Part shown: in pieces, positions 28,296 through 38,134 of the stretch
Layout of the letters: each line of letters starts with the position of its first letter
How positions within the stretch are numbered: the stretch's first letter is position 1
NCBI RefSeq assembly: GCF_040369795.1
Contig: NZ_AP028955.1
Coordinates: forward strand, 248,001 to 312,000
Length of the DNA: 64,000 nt
Direction of reading: 5' to 3'
Origin: Spiroplasma_E ixodetis_B
Lineage (GTDB): Bacteria; Bacillota_I; Bacilli_A; Mycoplasmatales; VBWQ01
Notes under the pieces: model-generated
The model's input: the letters and a program-made list of their open reading frames with translations, nothing else
What the model was told of the DNA's origin: nothing
Databases searched by the model: none
Translations under genes and position numbers: made by a program

Positions 28296-30410
28296 TTATT
28301 TATCAATAATTTCTAAGCTAAGCTTACTATTATCTTCAACTTTAATTACTCTAACTTTAATTATATCATTGATCTTAACGACATTATTTAAATTATCAAT
28401 ACGTTTATTAAATTTTTTTGAAAATTCTGAAATATGAATTAAACCATCAATCTTATCTTGTAAATTAACAAAAACACCAAAATTAACAATTTTTACAACT
28501 TTACTATCAAATTCAGAGCCGATTTTAATTTGAACAGGATTAACAATACTTTCAATAATTTGTCAAGCTTTATCAATGGTTGATTGTTCATTATGATAAA
28601 TCAACAATCGTCCATCATCTTCAATATCAATTTTAACATTATCACAGTCGGTAATAATTTTATTAATAACTTTCCCACCAACACCAATAATATCACGAAT
28701 TTTATCAATTGGAATTAACTTTTGAATAATTTTTGGAGCATTAGGTGCCAATGTAGTTCTAGGCTTTTTAATTACTTCATTCATGTTTGCTAATACTTGT
28801 AATCTCGCAACTCTTGCTTTTTCCAAAGCTTGTGTAATAATATTAAAATCAATACCAGTAATTTTAATATCCATTTGTAAAGCACAAATACCATTGGCTG
28901 TTCCTGCCACTTTAAAATCCATATCACCTAAGTGATCTTCTAATCCTTGAATGTCAGTTAAAATTGTAAAATCTTTTTCTTCTTTAATTAAACCCATGGC
29001 AATGCCAGCAATTGCAGATCTAATCGGTACACCACCAGCCATTAATGCCATTGATGAAGCACAAATTGCTGCTTGTGAAGTTGAACCATTTGATGATAAT
29101 ACTTCTGATACTAATCTAATTGTATAAGGGAAATCTTTTTCAAGAGGAATAATTTGTAATAATGCTTTTTCACCAAGGGCGCCATGACCAATCTCACGTC
29201 GTGAAGGAACACCCATTCTTCCAGTTTCACCAACAGAAAATGGAGGAAAATTATAATGATGAATAAAGCGTTTATACTCTTCTTTACCTAATCCATCAAT
29301 AATTTGATGTTCAGCAAGTGCACCCAAAGTTAAAACTGATAAAACTTGTGTTTCACAACGAGTAAACATTGCACTACCATGAACAATAGGCAAAACATCA
29401 ATCATACTTGTTAATTTTCTAATATCATCAGCTTTTCGTCCATCAACTCGTACATTATTTTTTAAAATCATAGTACGCATTGCTTTTTTTAATAATTGAT
29501 CAATACTTTTGCGTAAATTATGAATAGTTGTTTCTTTACCAATATTTAAAACTTCTTGATTAAATTCATTTTTAAAAATTTGAAATGTTTCTTCAACTAA
29601 ATTTTTAATCAAGTTACTTCGACTTTTGTTATCAACAGTAGTACTAATTTTACTAATTTGTGATTGACAATTTGTTTCTACAAATTGTTCAATATTAACA
29701 GGAATTAATGCTAACTGTGGCTCAAATTTATTTGGTTTTAATTTTTCAATGATACTTTCTTGAAAAATTATTAATTTAATAATATGTTCATGTGCAAATT
29801 TTAATGCTTTAATCATATCTTTTTCTAAAATATCATGACACCCTGCTTCAACCATATTGATGGCATCTTTTGTTCCACCAACAATTAATTCCATTTTTGA
29901 ATTTAATAATTGCTCTTGTGTTGGATTAAGGACAAGTTCATCATTTATTTTACCAACAACAACAGTAGCACTAGGACCCTGAAATGGCAAACTACTTAAT
30001 ACTAAAGCAAGTGAAGTCCCAAAAGCTGCATTTACTCTAACATCACAAGCATCATCTAACGCAAAAACATTATTTACAACTTGAACTTCATTAACAAAAC
30101 CTTTTGGGAATAATGGACGAATTGAACGATCAATTAATCTAGCACATAGTGTTGCATATTCACTAGGTCGACCTTCACGCTTTAAAAAACCACCCGGAAT
30201 CTTACCAACTGAATATAACTTTTCTTGAAAAACTATTTGTAATGGAAAAAAATCTTGATTATTAATAACTTCATTATAAGATAAAGTTGTTAATACAACT
30301 GTATCTCCATAAGTAATTTTTACTGATTTTTCTGCTAAATTAGCCATTGTACCTAATTCAACAATTAATTCATATTTTCTTTCTTTAAAAAGGAATTTTT
30401 CTTTTAACAT
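28296..30410 (-). CDS. pnp: Polyribonucleotide nucleotidyltransferase (PNPase)
   Basis: 704 aa, ATG 30410 with AAGGAG eight bases upstream; TGA-Trp at ~28560 joins the C-terminal part. Two RNase PH domains ('FFPLQIVFQEKLYSVGKIPG' and 'RDIRPI'-type 'RPSEYATLCARLIDRSIRPL' in the first; 'GSAMFTRCETQVLSV', 'GRMGVPSRREIGHGALGEKA' and 'TDIQGLEDHLGDMDFKVAGT' in the second) are followed by KH ('KIRDIIGVGGKVINKI') and S1 domains (last ~75 residues). It degrades RNA 3' to 5' with phosphate. It sits upstream of the rnj-like gene, so two RNA-decay proteins are encoded together. 28118-28295 between them holds no gene. Confidence 0.96.
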
Positions 30411-30516
30411 TATTTTACTCCTTAACTTCCATTTTTTGTCGCAACTATGAGCATTATAACATAATAAAATGTTAAAATAAGTTATAGAACAATTTTATTT
30501 TAGGAGGTCATAACTT

Positions 30517-30852
30517 ATGTTTAAACATAAAATACAAAATGAAATTTCAATTTCAAATAAAGACTTTGATAAAATTAAAAATAAATTTTTAATTATTGAT
30601 GTTCGTGATGTTGCTGAATATCAAATTTTAAAAAAAATAACAAATGATAATGGTGAACTTAATATTGTTAATATTCCTTACTATGATTTGATTAAAAATC
30701 CTAGTAAATATATTGAAAGCAAAAATCAAGTGATTATAACTATTTGTAATGCAGGAAATCGTTCAACTGCCGCTGCACTAACACTCAGAAAATTGGGCTA
30801 TACCAACACTTATGTTTTAATTAATGGTATTTATGGATATTACAAAAAATAA
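30517..30852 (+). CDS. Rhodanese-like domain protein
   Basis: 111 aa, ATG 30517 with TAGGAGG upstream. It is a single rhodanese domain: 'FLIIDVRDVAEYQI' at residues ~28-41 and the active-site loop 'TICNAGNRSTAAA', with catalytic Cys at about residue 82, then 'LRKLGYTNTYVLINGIYGY'. Such small cytoplasmic proteins transfer or carry persulfide sulfur. It diverges from pnp (106 bp apart) and converges with the EIIB-like gene. Confidence 0.88.
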   Translation: MFKHKIQNEISISNKDFDKIKNKFLIIDVRDVAEYQILKKITNDNGELNIVNIPYYDLIKNPSKYIESKNQVIITICNAGNRSTAAALTLRKLGYTNTYVLINGIYGYYKK

Positions 30853-30853
30853 C

Positions 30854-31252
30854 TTATTTCTCATTATTTAATTTAATAAGAACATTAATAGCAATACTTA
30901 AATTATTACAATAAGTTCCTAGGACTAAACTAACACTATCGTCTTGGTCTAAAATACCACGATTTTTAATTTTTTTAAGATTATTAAAATTAATTTTTGA
31001 ATGATCAATAATCTCTACCTTAATTTTATTTGCTGTTGCTGTTGTTCCTTTAATATTATCAATTCCTCCTAAATCAACAATAAAATTTTGTAATTTAAAT
31101 GGGAATTTTTGTGGTTTATTAATGGGTTTTAAACTACTTTCTTGTTGATTGCGTAATTTTTTAGCTGCACTAATATTTCATATTCAAATCCCAATACTAG
31201 CCACAGCAAATAACAATGCAATAACTAATAATACTATTTGTCAAATTGGCAT
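30854..31252 (-). CDS. Membrane-anchored PTS EIIB-like protein without the phosphocysteine
   Basis: 132 aa, ATG 31252 with AAGGAAGG upstream. The N-terminal membrane helix ('IVLLVIALLFAVASIGIWIW') is followed by a short linker. From residue ~55 there is a domain that lines up with the glucose-family IIB fold: 'FIVDLGGIDNIKGTTATANK', 'KIKVEIIDHSKINFNNLKKI', 'GILDQDDSVSLVLG'. In IIB the motif is 'CATRLR' with the phosphorylated Cys; here it reads 'ATANKIK', so phosphotransfer is unlikely. Perhaps a sensor or scaffold. It is next to nadK and spx in the same direction. Confidence 0.72.
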
Positions 31253-31290
31253 GATTACCTTCCTTAATTAATATATTTTTAAATATTTTC

Positions 31291-32106
31291 TTAATCTTCT
31301 TGAATAAAAGTTTTTTTTACTTTAGCAAGTAAAGAATAATGATTAAGTCGATATTCTAAAACTTGTAACGTTAATTTTGATAATTTAATTGTTACCTTAT
31401 CATATAGTTTATCATTAAAATCAAAAGTATCAACAATTAATTTTCCAAAATCGCTCAATTTACTATCTTTTTGAATATTTTTGAAAGTAATTTCATGATT
31501 TTCATCCAAAATTAGTGGTGAATTTAAACTGCGATAACTATTATTAGCTACTGGAGCAATTTCATGAAATTGCATTAAGTTATGATTTGAAATTAAAACA
31601 GCACCACCAAGTGATTTCATTAAACCCGTCGAACCAGTTCTTGTTGCAATAACTAAACCAGAACCACGAAAGTTTTCAAATAATTGATTATTAATTAACA
31701 CTTGACATGAAAGAGTTGTTGTTAAATTAACAAATTTAACTTCATTAATAGCATATAAAATCTTATTATTAATATTTACTTCTAATAATGAAAATTTATT
31801 TACTATTAAATTATTATTTTTTTTATCAATTAACATTAATACTTTGTCAACTTCTGTGTTTAAAAAGTTTTCATAAAAACCAAGATTACCACATTTAAAA
31901 CTAACAAACTTAACAGTATTGAGTATATTATTATAATCATGAACGGCTTTTAAAAATGTTCCATCACCACCAATAATAAAAACAATATCTGGAAAAGAAG
32001 TATCTTCAAGTGCTTTAAGGGCCAATAACTTGGGCCTTAATTCCTTAGCTAATGATTGAGAATTCTCATATTTATTAGCAATAATTGTAAATTTATAATT
32101 TTTCAT
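31291..32106 (-). CDS. nadK: NAD kinase
   Basis: 271 aa; ATG 32106 with GGA nine bases upstream (a TTG at 32118 would add four residues). It makes NADP from NAD and ATP. 'FIIGGDGTFLKAVH' holds the GGDGT motif, 'CGNLGFYENF' the second conserved region, and 'AINEVKF' and 'TRTGSTGLMKSLGGAVL' the substrate-binding and glycine-rich parts. Length is normal for small Gram-positive-type enzymes. It lies 23 bp after the spx-like gene, probably in one transcript with it. Confidence 0.93.
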   Translation of the reverse strand: MKNYKFTIIANKYENSQSLAKELRPKLLALKALEDTSFPDIVFIIGGDGTFLKAVHDYNNILNTVKFVSFKCGNLGFYENFLNTEVDKVLMLIDKKNNNLIVNKFSLLEVNINNKILYAINEVKFVNLTTTLSCQVLINNQLFENFRGSGLVIATRTGSTGLMKSLGGAVLISNHNLMQFHEIAPVANNSYRSLNSPLILDENHEITFKNIQKDSKLSDFGKLIVDTFDFNDKLYDKVTIKLSKLTLQVLEYRLNHYSLLAKVKKTFIQED

Positions 32107-32129
32107 AATGTATTCCAATCATATTTCAA

Positions 32130-32525
32130 TTAAAATATTTCACAAGAATCTTCAAATTCGTTTTCAATAGAACCACGTAAAAATAATTCAATCTCATCTT
32201 CATTATAACCAATTTGAATACGTTGTTTATTTTCTTGAACAATAATTGGACGTTTTAAAACAGTTGGTGAAGTTTTAATTAAATCAAAAACTTGTAACAT
32301 TGTTAACTTTTCAATATTAATAGCATGTGTTTTAATAAACTTTGCTCTTGTTGAAATAATATCACCAACACCATTTGGTACAAATCTTAATAATAATTTA
32401 ATTTCAGTATCGGTCAATGGATTATGGATAATATTACGTTTAATATATGGAATTTTATGTTTATCAAAAAATTGAATAACTTTTTTTGAAGACAAACAAC
32501 TTGGTGAAACATATATTTTAATCAT
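32130..32525 (-). CDS. spx: Spx/ArsC-family protein (Spx-like regulator)
   Basis: 131 aa, ATG 32525 with AGAGGGG upstream. Thioredoxin-like ArsC fold: 'MIKIYVSPSCLSSKKVIQFF' at the N-terminus, 'RNIIHNPLT' and 'RPIIVQENKQRIQIGYNEDE' at the C-terminus, typical of Spx, which binds the RNA polymerase alpha C-terminal domain under thiol stress. The usual CxxC redox switch reads CLSS here, so a disulfide switch of that type is not possible. The gene heads the spx-nadK pair. Confidence 0.85.
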   Translation of the reverse strand: MIKIYVSPSCLSSKKVIQFFDKHKIPYIKRNIIHNPLTDTEIKLLLRFVPNGVGDIISTRAKFIKTHAINIEKLTMLQVFDLIKTSPTVLKRPIIVQENKQRIQIGYNEDEIELFLRGSIENEFEDSCEIF

Positions 32526-32741
32526 GACAATACCCCTCTTTGCTTTTAGACTACATTTGATTTAAATACTCTTTTTTTAAAATTAATATTTTTTTTATCT
32601 TTTAAAGATAAAAGTTAATAAACCCTACATTACTATAATAATATATATTGCCACACTATCTTTGACCAAAATTAGAAAATAACTACATGAAAGACTTTTT
32701 CTGCTATATCCTTCACCCACATATTATATCATATTATTTTT
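32526..32741. other. Upstream region of spx-like gene, no gene seen
   Basis: AT-rich. On the minus strand a TTGGTC with a TATATT about 20 bases on near 32650-32680 could be the spx promoter. A small hairpin with TTTTATCTTTTAAAGATAAA lies near 32597-32617. Confidence 0.4.
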
Positions 32742-32824
32742 GGCTTTTATCCCTTTATGTACTATTTTTAAATTTTATCACATAAATGGAGATAAAAGCC
32801 TATCTAGGAAATTATCCCCACATG
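32742..32824 (-). mobile_element. 83-bp IS1595 tail remnant
   Basis: Starts with GGCTTTTATCCCTTTATGTA (the IS1595 right terminus, inverted) and ends in AAATTATCCCCACATG, the internal inverted copy of the left terminus. It equals the last ~83 bp of the 947-bp element and abuts an IS3 end. Confidence 0.75.
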
Positions 32825-32841
32825 TGGAATGACAACCTTTT

Positions 32842-33689
32842 TTAGGACTGTTTTTTGGTATACATTTGTGCTTGGTGTTTTATGGGGGTTAAGTAGTTTA
32901 GAGTGCTGTGGATTCTTATGTTGTTGTATCAATTGATATAATCAAATGATTCTAATTTTAATTGGATTAATGATGTAAAATTTTTATCATTAATAAACTC
33001 TGTTTTGAAAGTTTTGAAAGTTGCTTCAGCAACAGCGTTATCATAAGGACAACCTTTTTTGCTTAAAGAGCGGGTAATATTGAAGGCTAATAAAAGTTTA
33101 TCAATAGTTTTATTATTAAATTCATTACCGCGATCGCTATGAAATATTTGAATATTTTTTAAACAACGATTTGAGAACATAAATGCTTGATATACTAATG
33201 ATGCATCTTTTTTAGTGCCTACACTATGTCCAATAATTTCGCGATTGTACAGGTTGATTAATAAGCAAATATAGTTTCATTTACCATTAACTTGAACATA
33301 AGTTAAATCACTAACAATAACTTCATTTTTAAGTCTATTATTAAATTCTCTATTAACGAGATTAGTAATTTGACTATCATTGACTTTATTATGATAATTT
33401 TTGTATGATAATTTAGTGTATTTTGATATTAAATTATGTTTATTCATAATTTTTTTAATTTTTCGTCTTGATAAATTAATGTTCTTTTCTTTTAGAACAA
33501 ATTTTAATCTTCTTGTTCCATAAGCTTATTTATTTTCTTTAAAAGCACTAATAACAGCTTCATCGTACATATTATTTTGAATTTTATCTTCTTTTTTCTT
33601 GAAATTAAAATAATATGTTGATTTAGAGATTTTTAAAAAACGACACATTGTGCGAATTTTATATTTAACTTTATTTTTAGTAATAATTT
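32842..33689 (-). pseudogene. IS3-family transposase OrfB with one nonsense codon
   Basis: The best preserved OrfB of the window: HTH_21, then an rve core with 'SDLTYVQVNGKWNYIC', 'IFHSDRGNEFNN' and 'CPYDNAVAEATFKTFKTEF' (D, D, E). TAA at ~33527 replaces Glu before 'AYGTRRLK'. Confidence 0.85.
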
Positions 33690-33968
33690 CTATTTTCTGC
33701 CTATTATTAGTGTTGCTTGCTTTAAAATATCATTTTCCATTCTTAATTGTTTTAATTCTTTTCTTAATTTAATTAATTCATTTTCTTCAACAGAACGTTT
33801 ATCTTTGGTTTTAAAACTTCCTGAATTAGTAAATTGCTTAATTCAATTATAAGTAGCTGCTCTTGTAACGTTGTACTCTTTAGCAAGACAAGACACTGAC
33901 TTACCACTTTGATATAAAGCTACTATTTGTTTTTTAAATTCATCTGAATATGAGTTAATATTGGCCAT
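33690..33968 (-). CDS. IS3-family transposase OrfA
   Basis: 92 aa, nearly identical to 2263-2541, ATG 33968 with AAGGAA upstream. HTH and leucine-zipper-like C-terminus intact. Confidence 0.85.
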
Positions 33969-34044
33969 AATTATAATTCCTTTCTTTTAACTAATTTGTT
34001 CACTTGTCTACGTAATTAGTGTCCAATAAAGTGTAAACCATCCA

Positions 34045-34085
34045 TATTAATTGACTTTTAAAAAATTTATTTACGGAATATGTCT
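34045..34085 (-). mobile_element. IS5 terminal remnant (transposase 5' side)
   Basis: 41 bp ending in TTACGGAATATGTCT, joined to the IS3 end on one side and to an IS630 fragment on the other. Confidence 0.85.
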
Positions 34086-34485
34086 AGTGAAGACTTACGA
34101 AGAAAAGTAATAGAAGACTATGAAAGTAAAAACATGAAAATTAAAGAAATTTGTAAAGTGTTCAATATTACTAGAAAGACTTTATTCTTATGAAGAAAAA
34201 GAAAAAAAGAAACTGGGCATATAAAACCAATTTTGAATTATCAAAAAGGACATAGCTACAAAATAAAGGATTTAGATGAATTAAAAAATTATTTAGCACA
34301 AAATAAAGATGTTACAGTTCAAAAAGTAATTGAAAAATTTGGTGATATGACTAAAAAACATTTTATAACTATTTCAAAAAACTAAATTATACATATAAAA
34401 AACTTTTCTATATGAACAAAGAGATAAAAATAAACAAGAAGATTTTTTAAAAGAAATAGCTAAAATAATGAATGAAGATTTAGTA
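34086..34485 (+). mobile_element. IS630 internal fragment (5' part of transposase)
   Basis: Codons from 'SEDLRRKVIEDYESKNMKIK' to 'NEDLV', with small indels near 34355 ('ACTAAAAAACATTTT'). Start and end are missing. It is cut at TA by the next IS630 terminus. Confidence 0.83.
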
Positions 34486-34549
34486 TAGCTAACTAAAGTA
34501 ATGTTTACTCATATATTGAAAAACAAAATCAATCGCTTTTTTAATATTT
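34486..34549 (-). mobile_element. IS630 terminal fragment, left part of the copy that resumes at 36702
   Basis: TAGCTAACTAAAG terminus after TA, then 64 bp up to AATATTT. The rest of this IS630 continues at 36702 with AATATTTGG repeated, so the IS256 pair between was inserted here. Confidence 0.82.
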
Positions 34550-35329
34550 GGTAATGTTTAGTAATCTGTGTAACTTACAAAAATAACTATGTTTAATTAA
34601 TTCTAGTAAATAAAATTAAATAACTAGAAAGAGTGAGTTACGTATGTCTAAAAAACAAAATATTAATAATAATGATCCAATATCAAAAGCAGTAGATTTA
34701 TTATTAGAAAATAATGAAGATTTAACAACAGTTTTTAAAGAAGGAGGTTTATATAAAGAATTAACAAAAAGATTAGTTGAAAAAATGTTGAATTATGAAA
34801 TGCAAAATTATTTAGGATATTAAAAAAAATCAACATAATAATAGCGAAAATGCTCGTAATGGTATAAGTTCAAAAAAATTAATAACCCAACAAGGTAAAA
34901 TTGAGATTAATGTACCACGAGATCGTAATAGTAATTTTGAGCCAGTAATAGTTGCAAAAAGACAAAGAAGATTTGATGGTTTTGATCAACAATTTCTTTC
35001 ATTATATGCCAAAGGCATGACTTTATCAGATATTAGAATGCAGTTACAAGATTTATATCATGTTGCTGATATTAGTGAAAGTGTTATTAGTCAAATTATT
35101 GATGATGTTATTGATGATGTTAAAGCATGACAAAATCGGCCATTAGAAATTATTTATCCGATTGTTTATTTTGATTGTATAGTAGTTAAAGTACGACAAG
35201 ATAAACGCATTATTAACAAATCAGTTTATATAGCGATAGGAGTTGATTTAGAAGGTAAAAAAGATATTTTAGGTTTATGAATTAGTGAAAATGAAGGTTC
35301 TAATTTTTGATTATCTAATTTCACAGAAA
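34550..35329 (+). mobile_element. IS256-family element, 3'-truncated (copy K6)
   Basis: 5' terminus at 34550, cut at 35329 inside 'NFTE' codons where an inverted IS256 3' terminus begins. The transposase (ATG 34644) is broken by TAA with an added A at ~34820. Confidence 0.86.
34644..35329 (+). pseudogene. IS256-family transposase, nonsense/frameshift and truncated
   Basis: 'GYEKNQH' is replaced by TAA plus a one-base insertion near 34820. The remainder matches the family up to 'SNFTE'. Confidence 0.84.
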
Positions 35330-36701
35330 GAGGCTTTTTAAAAATCTGTGTATCTTTTTACAAAGTTACTAGTTTAGATTAATTCTATCTTCAAATTTTA
35401 TCATAAAATGAGCAATTGCTGTATTTCAATTTTGAATGGGCATTGTTCATTTTTTTGTTATATTTTCAATTGCTAAGTAAAATATTTTAAAAAATGCCAT
35501 ATCATTTGGAAAAACTTTTTTATTTATAATAACTTTTCGTAATTGACTATTAACAGATTCAATAGCATTTGTTGTATAAATAACTCTTTTGATTTCTGCA
35601 GGATAACTAATAAAAACCATTAAATTATCTCAATTTTTATATAATGATTTAGCAATTTGAGGATATTGTTTATTTCATTTACTTTCAAAAGATTCTAAAG
35701 CTTGCATTGCTTGTACTTCACTACATGCACTATAAATTGGTTTTAAATCTGTAACTAGCGATTTTCTATGTTTGTATGAAACATATTTTAAACTATTTAT
35801 AATTTGATGAACTATGCATAATTGATGTTCGGTTTTAGGATAAACTGATTGTATTGCTTATGACATTCCTGTTAAATTGCCACTACAAGCAATAAGAATA
35901 TCATTTAAGCCTCGATTTTTCATTTCTGTGAAATTAGATAATCAAAACTTAGAACCTTCATTTTCACTAATTAATAAACCTAAAACATCTTTTTTACCTT
36001 CTAAATCAACTCCTAGTACTATATAAACTGATTTGTTAATAATGCGTTTATCTTGTCGTACTTTAACTACTATACAATCAAAATAAACAATCGGATAAAC
36101 ACTTTCTAATGGCCGATTTTGTCATTCTTTAACATCATCAATAACATCATCAGTAATTTGACTAATAACACTTTCACTAATATCAGCGCCATGATATAAC
36201 TCTTGTAACTGCATTCTAATATCTGATAAAGTCATGCCTTTGGCATATAATGAAAGAACTTGTTGATCAAAACCATCAAATCTTCTTTGTCTTTTTGCAA
36301 CTATTACTGGCTCAAAATTACTATTACGATCTCGTGGTACATTAATCTCAATTTTACCTTGTTGGGTTATTAATTTTTTTGAATTTATACCATTACGAGC
36401 ATTTTCACTATTATTATGTTGATTTTTTTCATATCCTAAATAATTTTGCATTTCAGAATTCAACATTTTTTCAACTAATCTTTTTGTTAATTCTTTATAC
36501 AAACCTCCCTCTTTAAAAACTTTTGTTAAATCTTCAGTATTTTCTAGTAATAAATCTACTGCTTTTGATATTGGATCATTATTATTAATATTTTGTTTTT
36601 TAGACATAAGTAACTAACTCTTTCTAGTTATTTAATTTTATTTACTAGAATTAAATAAACATAGTTATTTTTGTAAGTTACACAGATTACTAAAGATTAC
36701 C
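35330..36701 (-). mobile_element. IS256-family element, full length (copy K7)
   Basis: Inverted 3' terminus GAGGCTTTTTAAAAATCTGT at 35330 and inverted 5' terminus ending ATTACC at 36701, 1372 bp. Tail to tail with K6. Confidence 0.88.
35369..36607 (-). pseudogene. IS256-family transposase with one nonsense codon
   Basis: 412-codon frame from ATG 36607. TAA at ~35859 replaces Glu in 'MSEAIQ'. The rest is open to TAG 35369. Confidence 0.86.
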
Positions 36702-37535
36702 AATATTTGGTCAATAATTTGGTAATATTTTTCTTATATTATGTTTTATAACAAATCAAAAATGTTCAATTGGATTTAAATTAGGGGAATATGGTGGAAG
36801 AAATAATAGTTTGCATCCAACATTTTCAATTAATTGTTGTGCTAATTTAGATTTATGAAACGTTGCATTATCTAAAACTATAATTTGTCCACGATTTAAT
36901 ACTGGAATTAGTATATTTTTTAAATATGATTCAAAAATTTTACTGTTGCAATGTCCTTCAAATGCTCATAGGGCTTTTAATTTACCTTTATTTAGTGAAC
37001 CAATTATACTCATTCTTTTTATTTTATATGCGGGTTTATTATCAAATAATCTTTTACCTTTTTCAGATCAACCATATTTATAAAATTCATTATCATCAAT
37101 TCCAGATTCATCAATATATACTAAATCTTCATTCATTATTTTAGCTATTTCTTTTAAAAAATCTTCTTGTTTATTTTTATCTCTTTGTTCATATAGAAAA
37201 GTTTTTTTATATGTATAATTTAGTTTTTTGAAATAGTTATAAACTGTTTCTTTAGTCATATCACCCAATTTTTCAATTACTTTTTGAACTGTAACATCTT
37301 TATTTTGCGCTAAATAATTTTTTAATTCATCTAAATCCTTTATTTTGTGGCTATGTCCTTTTTGATAATTCAAAATTGGTTTTATATGCCCAGTTTCTTT
37401 TTTTCTTTTTCTTCATAAGAATAAAGTCTTTCTAGTGATATTGAACACTTTACAAATTTCTTTAATTTTCATGTTTTTACTTTCATAGGCTTCTATTACT
37501 TTTCTTCGTAAGTCTTCACTGTATGGTTTTGGCAT
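36702..37535 (-). pseudogene. IS630-family transposase, C-terminus split off by an IS256 pair
   Basis: Open from ATG 37535 through HTH, 'VYIDESGIDDNEF' and 'LPPYSPNLNPIEHFW' to 'PNYWPNI'. Only the last ~20 codons lie beyond the insertion. Otherwise the best preserved IS630 frame here. Confidence 0.82.
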
Positions 37536-37655
37536 AATTTAATCTTCCTAATCTATTTTAAATATTGCTGAATTGTACTTTTAAATTAAAAAACTGTTTA
37601 AATTACATATTATTATTTTACATTATTTATAAGTAAACATTACTTTAGTTAGCTA
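36702..37655 (-). mobile_element. IS630-family element, remainder of the copy starting at 34486
   Basis: Resumes with AATATTTGG and runs to the right terminus TTTAGTTAGCTA at 37655 followed by TA. Confidence 0.85.
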
Positions 37656-37702
37656 TATATTATAGTACTTTTAGGGAAATTCTTCAATTATGAGTTAAAT
37701 AT

Positions 37703-38050
37703 TTATTTTAATTTTATTTTTTTAGTTAAATTTTTACTTTTATATATGTTTAAAATTTCAAAAGAAAAATAAACAAGTTCATACACATCATATAAATAAT
37801 TTACTAAATTTTTAATATTAGTGATTATACTACATTTAGATTTTTCTAATATAATTAAATCATTACTAATAATTGTAATATTAACTCTAGAATTTCGTAA
37901 TTTTTGTATTTGGTTTTGATCATAAGATCACTTTTTTTCTTTAGAAGCCTCATTTAATAAAACTGAACCAAAAAATTTATATATTCATATATAAATTTCT
38001 AATTTAACTATTGCGTTAAGTTTATCTTCATAGTAATTATTATTTTTCAT
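37703..38050 (-). CDS. Hypothetical protein, 115 aa
   Basis: ATG 38050 with a weak AGAAA site; stop TAA 37703. Two aromatic-rich hydrophobic stretches ('LEIYIWIYKFFGSVLL' near residue 18 and 'VNYLYDVYELVYFSFEIL' near 85) could be membrane-associated. The middle part 'RVNITIISNDLIILEKS' is polar. No family recognised. It lies downstream of the ABC exporter gene in the same direction, with 84 bp between. Confidence 0.5.
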
Positions 38051-38134
38051 ATTATTATATTTCTTACTAAATTTGAAAATATTAATTTTATTTTTTAATT
38101 TAAATATGGGAATATTAATGATTCATTAAAAATT

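Larger units (their letters stand above)
32825..34044 (-). mobile_element. IS3-family element, copy 2, 1220 bp, both ends present
   Basis: Inverted right end TGGAATGACAACC at 32825 and inverted left end CCATCCA at 34044. The flanks are an IS1595 tail and an IS5 end, so no target duplication can be judged. OrfA is intact and OrfB has one nonsense codon. Confidence 0.88.
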
